A stretch of DNA of 64,000 bases from Conus ventricosus (GCA_018398815.1 CM031604.1:61817968-61881967), one strand, 5' to 3'. Numbered from the stretch's first letter, positions 1 to 11,048 are shown. Made by a program: numbers and translations. The notes: generated by a model from the letters alone, not told the origin.

Positions 1-1570
1 ACAATTAATTAATGAGGGTGATGAAGAATCGTTTAATCAATCCATATTCATCCTTGACAGATTCGGAGTGTTCTGGTCTGTTTATGAACTATGACAAAAC
101 ACAGGCAATTTGGCTTGGAAGTAAAAAAATCAAAAGGTATACTGCCCCCATATGAAAATGAATGGAATCCCCAAAGTTCAAAATCTTGGGAATTTGGTTT
201 TCTCGGATTTTAAACAATTGTGAAACCATAAATTATGATGAAAATTTGCAGAGCGAAAGTATTATTTAATATCTGGACACAACGAACCATCACTCCAGTT
301 GGGAGAGTGGCTATCTTAAAATCTTGATTCTGTAAAAACTTATACTCTTTGGATCTTGTTGCCAGATCCACTGCAACTTCATACAAAACTTCAAAAACTA
401 TGCTTTCGATTTGTTTGGAATGGAAAAATGTGACAAAATTTCTAGAAAAACGCAATAAAAATGTGCACAAGGTGGTCTAACATACCTGATATTAGAAAGT
501 ATATTATGCCTTAATATTCATGGCTCAGAAAATATAAAACAACAAATCATAAATGGTAAAAATTGTTCTGGAAAGTGTACCCTTTTCTTAGATAACTTGG
601 ATGTTATTGGATCAACATACGCTTTAAATCATACAAATACTAGCTCTTTTGGTATCATGTTTTTAGAGCATATCGAAGTTTTTGTCTCAATATTATTCCA
701 CACGTCTTTGTGAGCTACTTGAGGAAACCGATTTTTTATAATGAAAATATAACAGAAAGGGAACGCGGTTATTAAGCAAATAGGATAATAGAGAAAGGGA
801 TATACTCCATCAGGCACCTTCTGAAGATAATGAGTGAATTTTTCAAACATGGGAATTTATTAGCCACAAACATTTACAGTTTAATTTTATTACATTACAA
901 TGGCTGGATTTCTTCAATAAAATTCATACATTTAAAAAATGTGGATTTCGATAAATGATAATTTTAATTTCACTCAAGGTATGCCTAACGCGTTAAAATT
1001 CATAGCTAGTACAAATAAAGGTGCGAAAGGATATTATGAATACTTACACTCTTGACAATAACAAACCTAAGTGCTGTTCAGGTGGTCAGCAAAAATGAAT
1101 TTGAATATTTTCCTGGAAGAAAGGTATTTTTTAAAATCAGTAAAATCAGAGATGTCAAACTTAAGTGGCTACAAAATAGAATTATCCATCGAATCATTGC
1201 AACTAATATTGTTTTGAATGCAATGGTGTAATGATACGGTTCAGTGTTCATTTGTAATGAAGAACGAGATGCCATTCAACATTTCTTTTGGGACTGCAAA
1301 TATATACAATTTTCTGAAATCAGTCGAACGTGTATTGCAAGAAAATGTGAACATACTCATGATTTAATAATTTCATTGTAAAACTGGCAATTTTTGGCGT
1401 AGATGAAAAGTTAAATATAGATTCTGTCTTAGAGTTTATAATATGTTTGCAAAAGATGTATATCTATCGATGTAAAATAGAAAAACATGTTCCTGTTATA
1501 TTTTCTTCCTACGGACAACTCAGTATTAGATACAAGATGAAGAACATATCGCTAAAATTAACTATAACGT
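1..1570 (+). mobile_element. Decayed L1/Tx1-like LINE, 3' part of ORF2
   Basis: Plus-strand translation hops between frames but keeps the order of an L1-type ORF2 C-terminal half. Near the start the RT end reads SIFILDRFGVFSGLF followed by YDKTQAIWLGSKK, the block after the YxDD core in this LINE group. Around 1240-1310 the zinc-finger-like tail CNEERDAIQHFFWDCKY is readable. Many stops and frameshifts separate these blocks, so the copy is dead. The 5' part lies outside the window. After the coding remnant come a (TTG)n stretch (about 1636-1670) and a 24-nt A run at 1911-1934, but no exact 3' end is clear. What is seen is the protein similarity; the L1/Tx1 family assignment is from memory of the family. 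Confidence 0.7.
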
Positions 1571-1979
1571 AGTAGAGTTTATCATAATTGGTATCCATAT
1601 AGATCAATTTCATCACATAACAGACTATAGTTTACTGTTGCTGTTGTTGTTGTTGTTGTTGTTATTATTGCTGTTCTCCCAAACTTACGAACTAAGGGCT
1701 TTGTGTTGTTAAATTCCTTTGACTGGTTAATGCCTCACATGTGAAGATTATTCAGATATGATGGAAAGACTAAGGAAAACAGAAAGTTGTAATCATTTTG
1801 TATGTCGTTTGTTATTTTTAGTCATACCTCCAAATTTAATAGTATAACAGTTCAAAAAGAAGGGAGGAAAATATGCTTGTACATCTGAAAAGAAAAAACC
1901 CTTAAGTCAAAAAAAAAAAAAAAAAAAAAAAAAAGGTCCCCCGATTTGGTATTCTCTGTTTAGGGATTGGTTTAGAATT
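1571..1979. other. Non-coding spacer with (TTG)n and A24
   Basis: There is no credible coding sequence. It holds a short (TTG)n/(TTA)n stretch near 1636-1670 and a run of about 24 A at 1911-1934. The A run could be the tail of a retroposed sequence, but no matching element was recognised. Confidence 0.5.
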
Positions 1980-2405
1980 GTTAGGATTAGTTCACCGTGC
2001 TGTCTTATGCTGCAGTATACAGCTTAGCGTTGTACTGCAATGCATGGTGTTGTTCTGCGCTGTATTGTGCGGCAGTGTACTGTGCTGCACTGCATTGATG
2101 CTCCATTGTGCTTCGCTGCATCGCGCTATGTCGCACTATATTGTACTTCACTACTCTGTACCACACTGTATCATACTGTAATGCATGTTTTCATACTCCA
2201 CTGACATTATGCAACGTAACAGAGCATTGTACTGTGTTGTACTTTACTGCATCATTTTGTTCTGTACTGCCTTTTCTTGCAGTGTACCGCATTGTACTAC
2301 ATTGTGTTGTGTAATATAGTACAATATGGTGCGACATGGTGCGTTGCGGTGAGGTGCAGTGGAGCGTGGTGCAGTGCAGTGCAGTATGCTGCCGTACAAT
2401 ACAGT
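1980..2405 (+). repeat. Degenerate pentanucleotide array (TGTAY-like)
   Basis: The sequence is built of imperfect 5-bp steps such as TGTAC, TGCAG, TGTAT and TGCAT, repeated for over 400 bp. The same texture returns at 3337-3498 and 4148-4367. The open frames here are a by-product of the period. Confidence 0.7.
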
Positions 2406-2410
2406 GCGGG

Positions 2411-2760
2411 AGCCGGAATAGCTCAGTTGGTAGAGCGCCGGACTCGTAACCTTGGTGATCCTGGGGTTGCGGGTTCGAACATCCGCCGGGCCGTTACGGT
2501 ACAGGGGGATTTTTCCCTCGGAGTTAACATTGGTTCTGACTCCATTTCCTCCTCGAAGAGTCGAGTTGGTGGACGCATGCTATAACATCTGCACACACGT
2601 AAATCCTCGCAATTTCGAAAGTAGGCCTTGCCGGGTATGGAGACTATTACACATGAGCATACTCCGGCGTGTGAAATGAAAATTGACAACGTAAAAATAT
2701 CCCATCGACTAACACGGAAACGAGAATGAGGCCAGCTGGCAGTTGGTAGGTCGACACGTT
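2411..2760 (+). mobile_element. tRNA-derived SINE
   Basis: The head has a clear pol III A box (TAGCTCAGTTGG, at ~2419) and B box (GGTTCGAAC, at ~2472). The anticodon-loop position reads CTCGTAA, as in a tRNA-Thr(CGT). The acceptor and anticodon stems do not pair properly and the spacing between the loop and the B box is too long, so this is not a working tRNA gene. A body of about 250 bp follows. It sits exactly at the end of the pentanucleotide array, as expected for insertion into a pre-existing repeat. The 3' end is approximate. Confidence 0.65.
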
Positions 2761-3498
2761 ACACAGTAGCATGCCCTGGTGTAAACGATGATGATGGAAG
2801 TTAGAGAATATGAGAGATCGCTATTGAACGATTATATCTATTGATTATAGATATAATAATAAGCATGCTGTAGTCTTCAGTCGCATCTTCCCTAGTAGCA
2901 CCGTTGTGTACGTGGATTTAAAGCCTTGTGCTTGTCTTGCAGATCGCACTATATGCGTATTCATTGCATTATTATTATTATTAGTGATAATTATATTATT
3001 TTATCGTTAACTGTGCTGCATAGCCTTTAATGCTTACAATTCATTTAAGTTCGTAGAATACATACATCGTGCGAGATCCAATATTGCATTATTGCATGTT
3101 CGGATTAATAAAAGTAGTGAAATGGTGAGATTTTTATGGCCTTAACTCTTGCTCATAGCTCCCCTAGCGTTCATCATTTCTTCTAACTAAATGCTTAGTC
3201 TATTGCTACTGCCATGCATCTAACAGGCTGCACCACGCGCGGCACACTTCCTCTCTCCTTTTCTCTCCTCTACTAGCACGCACGCAGCACGCACGCGCGC
3301 GCGCGCGACACACACAAACACACACACACTGTATTGTACTGACTGACTACATTATATAGATTATTCACTGTTTTACTGTTTGTACTGACACATTATACGC
3401 GATGATCACTGTATTTCTCGTATACTGCATTGTACTGTGCGGCATCACATTATACTTCACCGCAATACATTTCATTTATATTGCGCTGTACTGTGTAG
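2761..3498. other. Non-coding; short (GC)n/(CA)n tract
   Basis: No gene seen. It contains AT-rich unique sequence, an alternating purine-pyrimidine tract near 3285-3330 (GCGCGC followed by ACACAC) and the start of the second pentanucleotide block from about 3337. Confidence 0.5.
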
Positions 3499-4147
3499 CA
3501 TTGTTATACTCCCCGTATTGTACTGTATGGCATTGTTATACTCCCCGTACTGTACTGTATGGCATTGTTATACTCCCGTATTGTACTGTATGGAATTGTT
3601 ATACTCCCCGTATTGTACTGTATGGAATTGTTATACTCCCCGTACTGTACAGTATGGCATTGTTATACTCCCGTATTGTACTGTATGGCATTGTTATACT
3701 CCCCCTACTGTACTGTATGGCATTGTTATACTCCCCGTATTGTACTGTATGGCATTGCTATACTCCCCGTATTGTACTGTATGGCATTGTTATACTCCCT
3801 GTATTGTACTGTATGGCATTGTTATACTCCCCGTACTGTACTGCATGGCATTGTTATACTCCCCGTACTGTACTGTATGGCATTGTTATACTCCCCGTAT
3901 TGTACTGTATGGCATTGTTATACTCCCCGTACTGTACTGTATGGAAATTGTTATACTCCCTGTATTGTACTGTATGGCATTGTTATACTCCCCGTACTGT
4001 ACTGTATGGCATTGTTATACTCCCCGTATTGTACTGTATGGCATTGTTATACTCCCCGTACTGTACTGTATGGCATTGTTATACTCCCCGTATTGTACTG
4101 AATGGAATTGTTATACTCCCGTATTGTACTGTATGGCATTGTTATAC
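3499..4147 (+). repeat. 32-bp minisatellite, ~20 copies
   Basis: Tandem copies of a ~32-bp unit with core ATTGTTATACTCCCCGTATT then GTACTGTATGGC. Copies differ by C/T changes and occasional 1-bp indels. Because 32 is not a multiple of 3 and the unit lacks stops, all three plus frames stay open for hundreds of codons; none is a gene. The unit contains recognisable pentamers of the flanking degenerate array. Confidence 0.95.
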
Positions 4148-4381
4148 ATTGTCTTGTGCTACGTTGTATCGTATCGTACAGTGTATGTGTGCTACACTGT
4201 ATTGTGCTGAATTGCTACGTGTAATACGGGACTGTATTCTGCTGTATTGCATCGCTCTGTATTAGAAAATACGTTTGATTGCGCTGCTATACGCTGCGGT
4301 TTTGCGTTTTACTGCATTGTATTATACTGTATTGTATTATAATGTAATGAAGCAGTGTGTCGCACTGAAAAAAAAAAAAAG
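4148..4381 (+). repeat. Degenerate pentanucleotide array, distal block
   Basis: Continuation of the TGTAY-type pentanucleotide texture after the 32-bp array, ending at an A run (4368-4380) that borders the LINE remnant on the minus strand. Confidence 0.6.
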
Positions 4382-5775
4382 TTTGATAAACGCTCTTCTC
4401 TCTTCTAAGGGTTTCCATTCTAATTTCCTCATGTTCTTCCTTGTATTCCCCTTCTCTCTTATATGGTTCCTTGTTACGAACGTGCTGCTCTCTTCTGAAT
4501 CTTTTCGAGGTTATCAATGTCCTTTAGACTGTAAGGATCCCAGACTGAGCAACCATATTCCAGTACTGGTCTAACCAGTGTTTTGTAGCAGTCGTCCTTA
4601 ACCTTTTGGGGGCAGTCGTTGATATTCCTGTATAAGAAAGCTAAGATGTTGTTTGCTTTCTTACATACTAAATTGTAATGTTCTTTCCATTTGAGACGAC
4701 TATCTATAATCACGCTATAATATTTTGCAGCATTGGTTTCTTTAAGAATAGTCTTGTCAATAGAATATTCTGATCTAGTTGGTGAGCGTTTATACATATA
4801 CGAACACTTGGCACTTCTGGGGATGAAATTCTATTTTCAAGTTTTTTTTTTCTCCACTCTTGTAAAGCGTTTAGATCTTCTTGTAAAATGCGTGTATCTT
4901 CTTGCTTCTGATTGTTCTATATACTAAGCTGTCATCTGCAAAAAGCCTTATAGTAGTTCAGGAGAGAGATTTCTACTTATGTCATTTATATTAAAAAAAA
5001 AGGGCCCAGAACAGTTTACTGTGGTACACCTGACAAGACTGGTTTACAATGGGATAACGGACCTTCCACAACAACTTTCTGCGTTCTCCAACGAGGAATG
5101 ATCTAGACCATTTTAGCAAAGAACGCCAATGCCGATGTCTTCTAATTTAAGCAGCAGGCCCTCATGGTCAACCTTATCAAGGCTTTAGAAAGTCTAATAA
5201 AACTGCATCTATTTGCTGTCTGTTGTTAAGACAGTTATTAAAATCATTGGAGTTGTTATAAGTTGAGTCTCACAACTCCTTCGCTGTCTAAAAAACCATG
5301 GTGGGCGTTTTTAAGAAGTCATATTGTCAAGATGGTCCATTATTACTACTATAGATTATGTGTTCAAGTAATTTTGCTGATATGGATGTAAGAGATACAG
5401 TTCTTGCTTTTGTTTTGTCACCCTTTTTGAATAAAGGGAAAATGCTAGCATCTCACCATCATCAGGTATTGTCTGTCTCTTACTCCTTATGTAAGACCAT
5501 AATTTCTTGTTTTGATGATCATCTTCTGAAATTATCGAATTAACATAATTGGAGTGAGCAAGCCTACATTCTCTCCGACACTTCTCTTAATATGTTTATA
5601 CCTAATCAGTAATCTTTCTGAATTAGGGTGTAGTTCAATTTCTTAAAGAACCGATGTTTCCTTTCAACAGACGATTAGTTCTTGTATTAATCCACGGCTG
5701 GTAGTTCTTGCTTGAAGTTATTTTAGTTGGTATATTGTCATCCATAATAAATTCCAAGTTAGTTTTTATACACTA
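4382..5775 (-). mobile_element. Decayed CR1/Jockey-like LINE (linker and RT)
   Basis: On the minus strand, 4797-4474 reads an intact RT thumb region: SRLKWKEHYN, then CPQKVKDDCYKTLVRPVLEY, then CSVWDPYSLKDIDNLEKIQ with RRAAR. This is the hallmark C-terminus of CR1/Jockey-type non-LTR reverse transcriptases. It continues after a frameshift into the NTRKNM...PLEERRALIKL tail (4470-4382). Around 5230-5100 the block AVLLDF-KA...VDHEG is a decayed version of the LDFSKAFDKVDH motif, and 5700-5560 resembles the endonuclease-RT linker. Multiple stops and frameshifts mark a dead copy with both ends truncated. Confidence 0.75.
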
Positions 5776-6940
5776 TGAGACCTCAAAAAAGACGACTGAA
5801 ATCATGAGTATCCTGCGTAATTTTGGCCTAGTCTGGCCTCTACTGTACGGGCGGGGAGGCGAGGTGGGGTGGGGTACAGTATAAGGTAGCCAAAGCTGTT
5901 TGTGGGGTCAGATTTAAGACAGGCAGACAGTTCTGGCTGTGACACGGCCACACTGCTCTGAGGGATGATACAGGCTAGCCCATTACTGTTCTACCACAGA
6001 CAATTTTTGGCTTGCCCAAGTTGTTCACAAGTCTCAACAAGCTACAGCCGGGATGCCGACACCCTAAAGTGTCCCTCCCCAACCCTTGGTCAGAATATTG
6101 CAGAAAATAAAGGCGAATGCACAACGCCGATGTTTGTGACATTTAGTAAACCTATCCTTAGTATGACACAACAAACCAACTTTCCCCACCCATCAGTACT
6201 ATCATTTTTCAACGCGACAAGCAATCAATGAACCTTTAATGACGAATGTTTATTTGGTAACAATCATGAAAAGATTAGTAGCCAAACTATCACTCCAATT
6301 ATTGCCATCTTAAAACAAATGTGTCTGGTTATGATCACAGTTAACTGTAAGTTTGGTTTTCGAATGTAGATGCATGATAAGGGTGAGGAAATTGTCTTAA
6401 GTTACTGAAAAGAAAAACAAATCAATCATTTAAAAATTTTTGTAGAAGGTATCTTTATCTAATGGGATTAATTTTCATCGCCCCCCCCCCCCCTCTCTCT
6501 CTTCTCTCTCTCTCTCTTCATTTGTTTTCACCACATCTCACCAGGAGGTTTGCTGAGCCTAACATAGACCTTTCGTGGCCTTTACATTTACTCGTGACAC
6601 TCCCGTGTCATTTTAAGCAACAAGGGGTCAGCACTCGATTTAAAAGCAATGGCCAAATTCAGGCCAGGTGATAATAAAATATCTGGGGAATTAAAAATAG
6701 AAAATCTCAATATGCAGATCTCAAAAACTGTCGAATCAATTTGTCCCTTGAATGAGATTGCACTTTTTAATATGCGCGCTGGTGACTACTCGTTTTTGAG
6801 TGAACCAGTATTTTAGGAAGAAGAAGATGAGAGAGGCGTAGAGAAAAAGGAGTGACAGACGCAGATAGATAGAAGAGTAATTATATAGACACAGCAAGCA
6901 GATAAACAGAATACGCAAACACATACAGAGAGAGCGAGAG
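5776..6940. other. Non-coding; C15 run and CT tract
   Basis: No gene recognised. A run of about 15 C followed by a (CT)n tract lies at 6480-6520. Short open frames at 5965-6231 and 6462-6671 have no recognisable domain or splice context. Confidence 0.5.
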
Positions 6941-6963
6941 AGAGGGGGGGGGGGGGGGGGGGG
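6941..6963 (+). repeat. Poly-G run after (GA)n
   Basis: About 21 consecutive G residues preceded by GAGAGA-type sequence from about 6926. It lies just upstream of the telomere-motif hairpin. Confidence 0.85.
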
Positions 6964-7000
6964 CATGCAGACAGAAGGACACTCAGACATTCCGGCAGGG

Positions 7001-7138
7001 GGTCAGCCGCTATTGCGCGGGCCGCTATTGCGCGATTGCGTGGGCCCGCTATTGCGCGGGCCCGCTATTGCGCGACAGTTAGGGTTAGGGTTAGGGTTAG
7101 CCGCGCAATAGCGGGCCCGCGCAATAGCGGGCCCGCCC
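7001..7138 (+). repeat. GC-rich inverted repeat around a telomeric motif
   Basis: A 16-bp unit, GGGCCCGCTATTGCGC, is tandemly repeated on the left (about 7007-7074) and occurs in reverse complement on the right (7102-7137). Positions 7042-7074 and 7102-7134 are perfect 33-bp reverse complements with a 27-bp spacer that is almost entirely (TTAGGG)n. The block is bracketed by the 9-bp direct repeat CCGGCAGGG at 6992-7000 and 7139-7147, which could be a target-site duplication. Seen directly in the sequence. Its nature as a foldback element is inference. Confidence 0.85.
7078..7100 (+). repeat. Interstitial telomeric repeat, (TTAGGG)~3.8
   Basis: Positions 7078-7100 are 23 nt of uninterrupted TTAGGG phase. 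TTAGGG is the telomere motif of most animals including molluscs. It forms the loop of the surrounding 33-bp inverted repeat. Confidence 0.95.
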
Positions 7139-7147
7139 CCGGCAGGG

Positions 7148-7589
7148 ACAGACGGATGGAGAGGGGGAGTGGGCGCAAGACAGAGAGAGAGGGAGAGAGG
7201 GAGGGGGCCAGAGGAGACAGGGCAGACTGCAGTAGGGTAGGGAGGGTGGGGATGGGTGGGGTTAGGGAACGTGAAGGGACACACACACACACACAACACT
7301 ACCACACACACGCCCCCTACCGAGACGGTTTTGCAATGATTTTTAAGTATTACATCTTTGCACGTAAAGAGAAGGGGGAAGAGGAGAAGCCCGCTATTTA
7401 ACAAAAAAAAACAAAACAAAAAAAAAGTATGTAATCAGAAAGACTAAGCAAGCAGACATTGACCTTACCTATATCCTGGGCAGGATCACCCAACTCCACT
7501 GCTGACTCTGGGATTCAAATCACTTGGATTGTCAACGAACTTGAAGCACGTCAGCACATTTCGAAACACATGACCGCACTTTGTCCGTA
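7148..7589. other. Purine-rich non-coding spacer
   Basis: The 5' part is G/A-rich with a short (CA)8 at ~7281-7297, followed by A-rich then ordinary sequence. Overlapping open frames on both strands come from low complexity; no gene is supported. Confidence 0.5.
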
Positions 7590-7800
7590 AGGTAAGGAAA
7601 GGTAATGTTGCTTATAGCCCAGCCGACCCCAAAGGACCATATCAGGGCTGTCACTACGTTAAAATCAACTCACAAGTCGAAAAAATAGAGATAAGAGCGC
7701 CGTCACCAAGCAACGTTGAAGAGTGATGCCCGAAGCAGAGTGTTGCTATTGTCTACAGTCCTCCGCTCTACCAACTGAGCTATCACGGGATTGCTATTGT
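7590..7800 (-). mobile_element. SINE with tRNA-like head, minus strand
   Basis: Reading the minus strand from ~7790, GATAGCTCAGTTGGTAGAGC is a textbook A-box region, followed by GGACTGTAGA, which resembles the anticodon arm of tRNA-Tyr(GTA). The distal end (7640-7600) carries the block TGACAGCCCTGAT...GGCTGGGCTATAAGCAACATT. That 3' block is shared with copies at 38240-38337, 63111-63215 and, more weakly, 30140-30190. The copy lacks a good B box and is not a functional tRNA. Confidence 0.6.
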
Positions 7801-7895
7801 CAATCCAGAGTCACTTTTCAGGATAAGGAGCAGATTACCCGTACAGAGATTTCTTCCATTCAAAATTGGCCCTTTTTTCCCGCCTACTCTGGTTC

Positions 7896-7974
7896 AGAAT
7901 TGAAAATGAAAATGAAATGAGGCAGGGAACAGTAAACTGTTTACTGTTCCCTGCCTCATTTTATTTTCAATTCC
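7896..7974. repeat. Near-perfect palindrome with 1-nt centre
   Basis: The core GAGGCAGGGAACAGTAAAC is followed by one T and then its exact reverse complement. The pairing continues outward through AATTGAAAAT-type sequence with one small indel, giving arms of about 35-38 bp. It ends 30 bp before the 5' LTR. It could form a cruciform. It could also be a transposon relic or a foldback sequencing artefact. Confidence 0.85.
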
Positions 7975-8004
7975 GTTTCGATTAAATCGAGGTTAGTTGT
8001 ATTT

Positions 8005-9614
8005 TGTCATGGTCGGCCGAATGTTCTCGAGCATTTAGGAAAATTTAAGGGTAGTTTTGCTGTTGTTGAGAGCAAGTTCTGGGTTCTTCAAGTGTGCGAA
8101 TCAGGCATCACCAGAGGGGAAATACCCCGAGTCGTATACTGAAGGAGGGAGAGTTACTGGGAAGTGTTTCGCATGTCGAGGGATAGGGACAAGTAGTTGC
8201 GACCTGCCGGTCTGGGTACAGGAGTGTCCAGTCGACCACTGGCTGGCTATTCACTGGGTTCTCCAGTGGGCCTGAAGGGAAGGCGATCGTGTCAGGTGAC
8301 CGTCAGGGTAGGTGACCGTCAGCCTGCAGGCAGAGTACAGCGACCATTCAGTCGTCCTTGTTTGAGGAATGAATGGAAGGCTGCGGCCAATTGAGTGGTT
8401 TGCGCCTTGGTGTCTATAGAGGTAGTAAATACTTGAAGCATCAGTCATGGCTGGTAGAGAAGTCCAGGCTGTTAGTACAGTGAGTAGTTCGGGGAATCGA
8501 ACATGAGTTTGAATAGGAGGTTATGCATTAACCACTTGGTACCCAAGTCTTGGTTAGCGCTAGCAGCTGTTGTGTGTGTGTATGTGTAGGTTACTAGTGA
8601 TTCCATTGGTGGAATAAAAATAACTTGGGAATTTATTGGTACAAATCTTTGTGATGTGTGTGTGCCCGTGATTCCATTTGGTTGAGCCAGTTAAACTCGG
8701 GTTCTCTCTTGTTGAGAATGAATATAAGCTGCTTGGAAAACCAGGGAGTGTGTGACTCACTTAAGGGAAAGTGAACTCGCCGTCTTGCTGAGGGCTCAAG
8801 AAATACAGCGTGAAGCAGTGGTTAGCTGTCGCCTCGTTGTCTCCTGGGTGGGGACGTATGACAGTGGAGGTTGCTGTAGCCTCGGAGCCGACGACGAGAA
8901 GAATTGTCTCCCGTGTGGGGACGGTCGACAGCAAGACGTGTTAACCTGTTGGAGCCTAGACAGGGAGCTGCCAGACAACGGTGGGGTGTTTGCATCCAGA
9001 GAAGACCTGCTGTGGGAGAGGCCGACAGGAGCCCTTCCGTGGAGAGGGCGAAGTACGGTGGAGTCGGGAGACTCGGTGTGAGGGTGCGACTCAAGCTACG
9101 TTGCCAGTGTCCCCCAACTGGGATTTGGCCAATCGGGAGGACACAACGGTGTGGCAGCTTCAGCTCGTAGTCGCACAGTGTGATGAGAGAAACTGACAGT
9201 CAACCAAGGAATGCTGGCAAGTTACGGACGTTTTATTTGTTCTTAAGGTTATAAGTGTGCAAACAGAATAGTGGAATATTGTCTTTCCTGGCTAAGTAAG
9301 AATAACTGAAGGAAAGGGGATGCGATTTATGAAATTGTCTGTATGATGTTTACATTGTTGTATGATACAGATAAGTGTGTTGTAGTGACAGGTGGGGGTG
9401 GGAGTCAAGTTAAATAAAAGTTGATTATTTTCTGTGAAATGTTATTGGTTTCCCGTCACTTTTGTGCGGGCCCGATGTGAGTGACAGGGGTGCGTGTGCC
9501 TATGCGGGAGCGCATTTTGGTTGTGAAAGCGTAAATACTTCTGTCTATAACCCCCTGCATCCTGAATATGATAATCATATTTTAATAACGAGGGGGAGCG
9601 TCGGAGACCCGTCA
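8005..9614 (+). repeat. 5' LTR
   Basis: TG...CA-bounded copy matching 13326-14933 along its length. It carries a polyadenylation signal AATAAA at 9413-9418 and a TATAAG at ~8722. Differences from the 3' LTR are mostly single-base indels. An open frame conserved in both LTRs (8752-9081 here) shows no known domain and is probably just LTR sequence. Confidence 0.93.
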
Positions 9615-9618
9615 AAAT

Positions 9619-9638
9619 TGGGGACTGTCGTCCGGGAT
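9619..9638 (+). promoter_or_regulatory. Primer-binding site, tRNA-Pro-like
   Basis: Four bases after the 5' LTR lies TGGGGACTGTCGTCCGGGAT. It ends in CGTCCGGGAT, like the tRNA-Pro primer site of Gypsy elements and retroviruses (TGGGGGCTCGTCCGGGAT), with differences in the middle. Position and sequence together support a minus-strand primer role. Confidence 0.75.
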
Positions 9639-9948
9639 GAACATAAATGAGCCATAAGTGATTTTGATTCTGGGTTTTGTTCAATTGCAAGGGATTTGAA
9701 ATTTGTCGTAATTGTGGAAACCTAGATTTTTTTTCTTACCTGGAAAGACGTTAGTCATGTGTTGATTGTTTTGATCTTTTTTTTTTCATGACTGGGCCTT
9801 GTATTTGAACTTGCTTGATTTGGTTGCTGTTGAGGTTGATTGTGTGTAGCACAACTATTTGATCGCTTATTTACAAGTGATCGTGTGGATATCTCGCTTG
9901 TTACTGTGGTTGTATTAACTAGCTGATCGAGGGTTAGATAGCTTCAGA

Positions 9949-11007
9949 ATGTCGACTGAAGAGGGTGCTGAGACAATGGGTCCGCTGAAAAAGATGGACC
10001 TCATAGAAGAAGGAAAAGCTTTAGGACTAAAGGGTCCGGAACTGAAGGCATATGTAGATGAGAACTGGCCCCGTGTAATCGAGGCCCAGAAAATAAAAAG
10101 GGGAAAGGCAAGAGAGAGAAAGAGAACGGGAAAAAGAGGAGAGAGAAAGAGAACGGGAAAAAAGAGGAGAGAGAAAGAGAACGGGAAAGAGAGGAGAAAG
10201 AGAACGGGAAAAGGAGGAGAGAGAAAGAGAACGGGAAAAGGAGGAGAGAGAAAGGGAACGGGAAAAAGAGGAGAGAGAAAGAGAACAGGAAAGGAGGAGA
10301 GAGAACAGGGAAAAGGAGGAGAGAGACGGGAAAAGGAGGAGAGAGAACGGGAAGAGAGGAGAGAGAAAGGGAAAGAGAGAGAGAGAAAGGGAGAAAGAGG
10401 TAAGAGAGGAAAGAGAGAAGATAAGGCAGTTTGAGTTAGAAAAATTAAAATTGGAGAAAGAACGGGACGTGGACGCAAAACATCAAGTGAAGTTGCACCA
10501 CTGTCAGTCCCTTGATCAATATGCCAAAGTTCGATGATAATCCGGACCATTTAGAGGATTTCATTTCGCAATTTGAAAGGATTGCCAAAGATCAGGGCTT
10601 ACCGAAGAACGGTGGGCCACAATTTGTCGGCGCTGCTAACACCCAAAGCTTGGGATGCTTTTTTCTGCTTGCACGGACAAAAACAGACAGATTATGAGTC
10701 GGTGCGCGATGCTTTGTTTCAGAGGTATCAGGTAACCGCCGATAGGTATAGGAAATTGTTCAGAGAAACCGTTCGTAAATCAGGTGAGACGCACGTACAG
10801 TTCCTTTATCGGCTTAGGGCTCTTTTTGACAAATGGATAAGGTTAGGAAACATCGAACAAACTTTTGAGTCTTTGAGGGAGGAGATCGTTAAGGAGCAAA
10901 TTCTCTGCACTTGTCGGAAGGATCTCACAGTATTCTTGGCGGAAAGAGAATTAGGAAGTTTACAGGAGTTAGTGAAAGTTGCAGACAGGTATGAATCTGC
11001 CACATGA
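9949..11007 (+). pseudogene. gag: gag of the LTR element (matrix-like and SCAN-like capsid)
   Basis: Starts at an ATG 335 bp after the LTR. The first ~45 residues (MDLIEEGKALGLKGPELKAY region) resemble a SAP-type helix pair. A Lys/Glu/Arg spacer of about 100 residues follows, encoded by a (GAGAGAAAGAGAACGGGAAAA)n-like minisatellite at 10108-10400. The next block, KFDDNPDHLEDFISQFERIA then LTPKAWDAFFCLHGQ, is capsid N-terminal. From ~10750 FRETVRKSG...FLYRLRALFDKW...EEIVKEQILCTC...FLAEREL is a SCAN-like capsid C-terminal domain. The frame breaks near 10430 and again near 10605-10630, so as read it is not translatable as one protein. The breaks may be decay or assembly indels. The element encodes the particle structural protein. 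Confidence 0.8.
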
Positions 11008-11048
11008 TCAGCGTAATGGGATGAAGGGATCGAACCAGTCGACCCGTA

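Noticed and set aside
2411..2490. A functional tRNA-Thr gene
   Set aside because: The A and B boxes are good but stems do not pair and spacing is wrong; it is a SINE head.
3402..4265. 287-, 257- and 180-codon plus-strand open frames
   Set aside because: Translation of the stop-free 32-bp tandem repeat in all three frames.
9915..10550. 211-codon minus-strand Ser/Pro/Leu-rich frame
   Set aside because: Antisense of the charged gag minisatellite.
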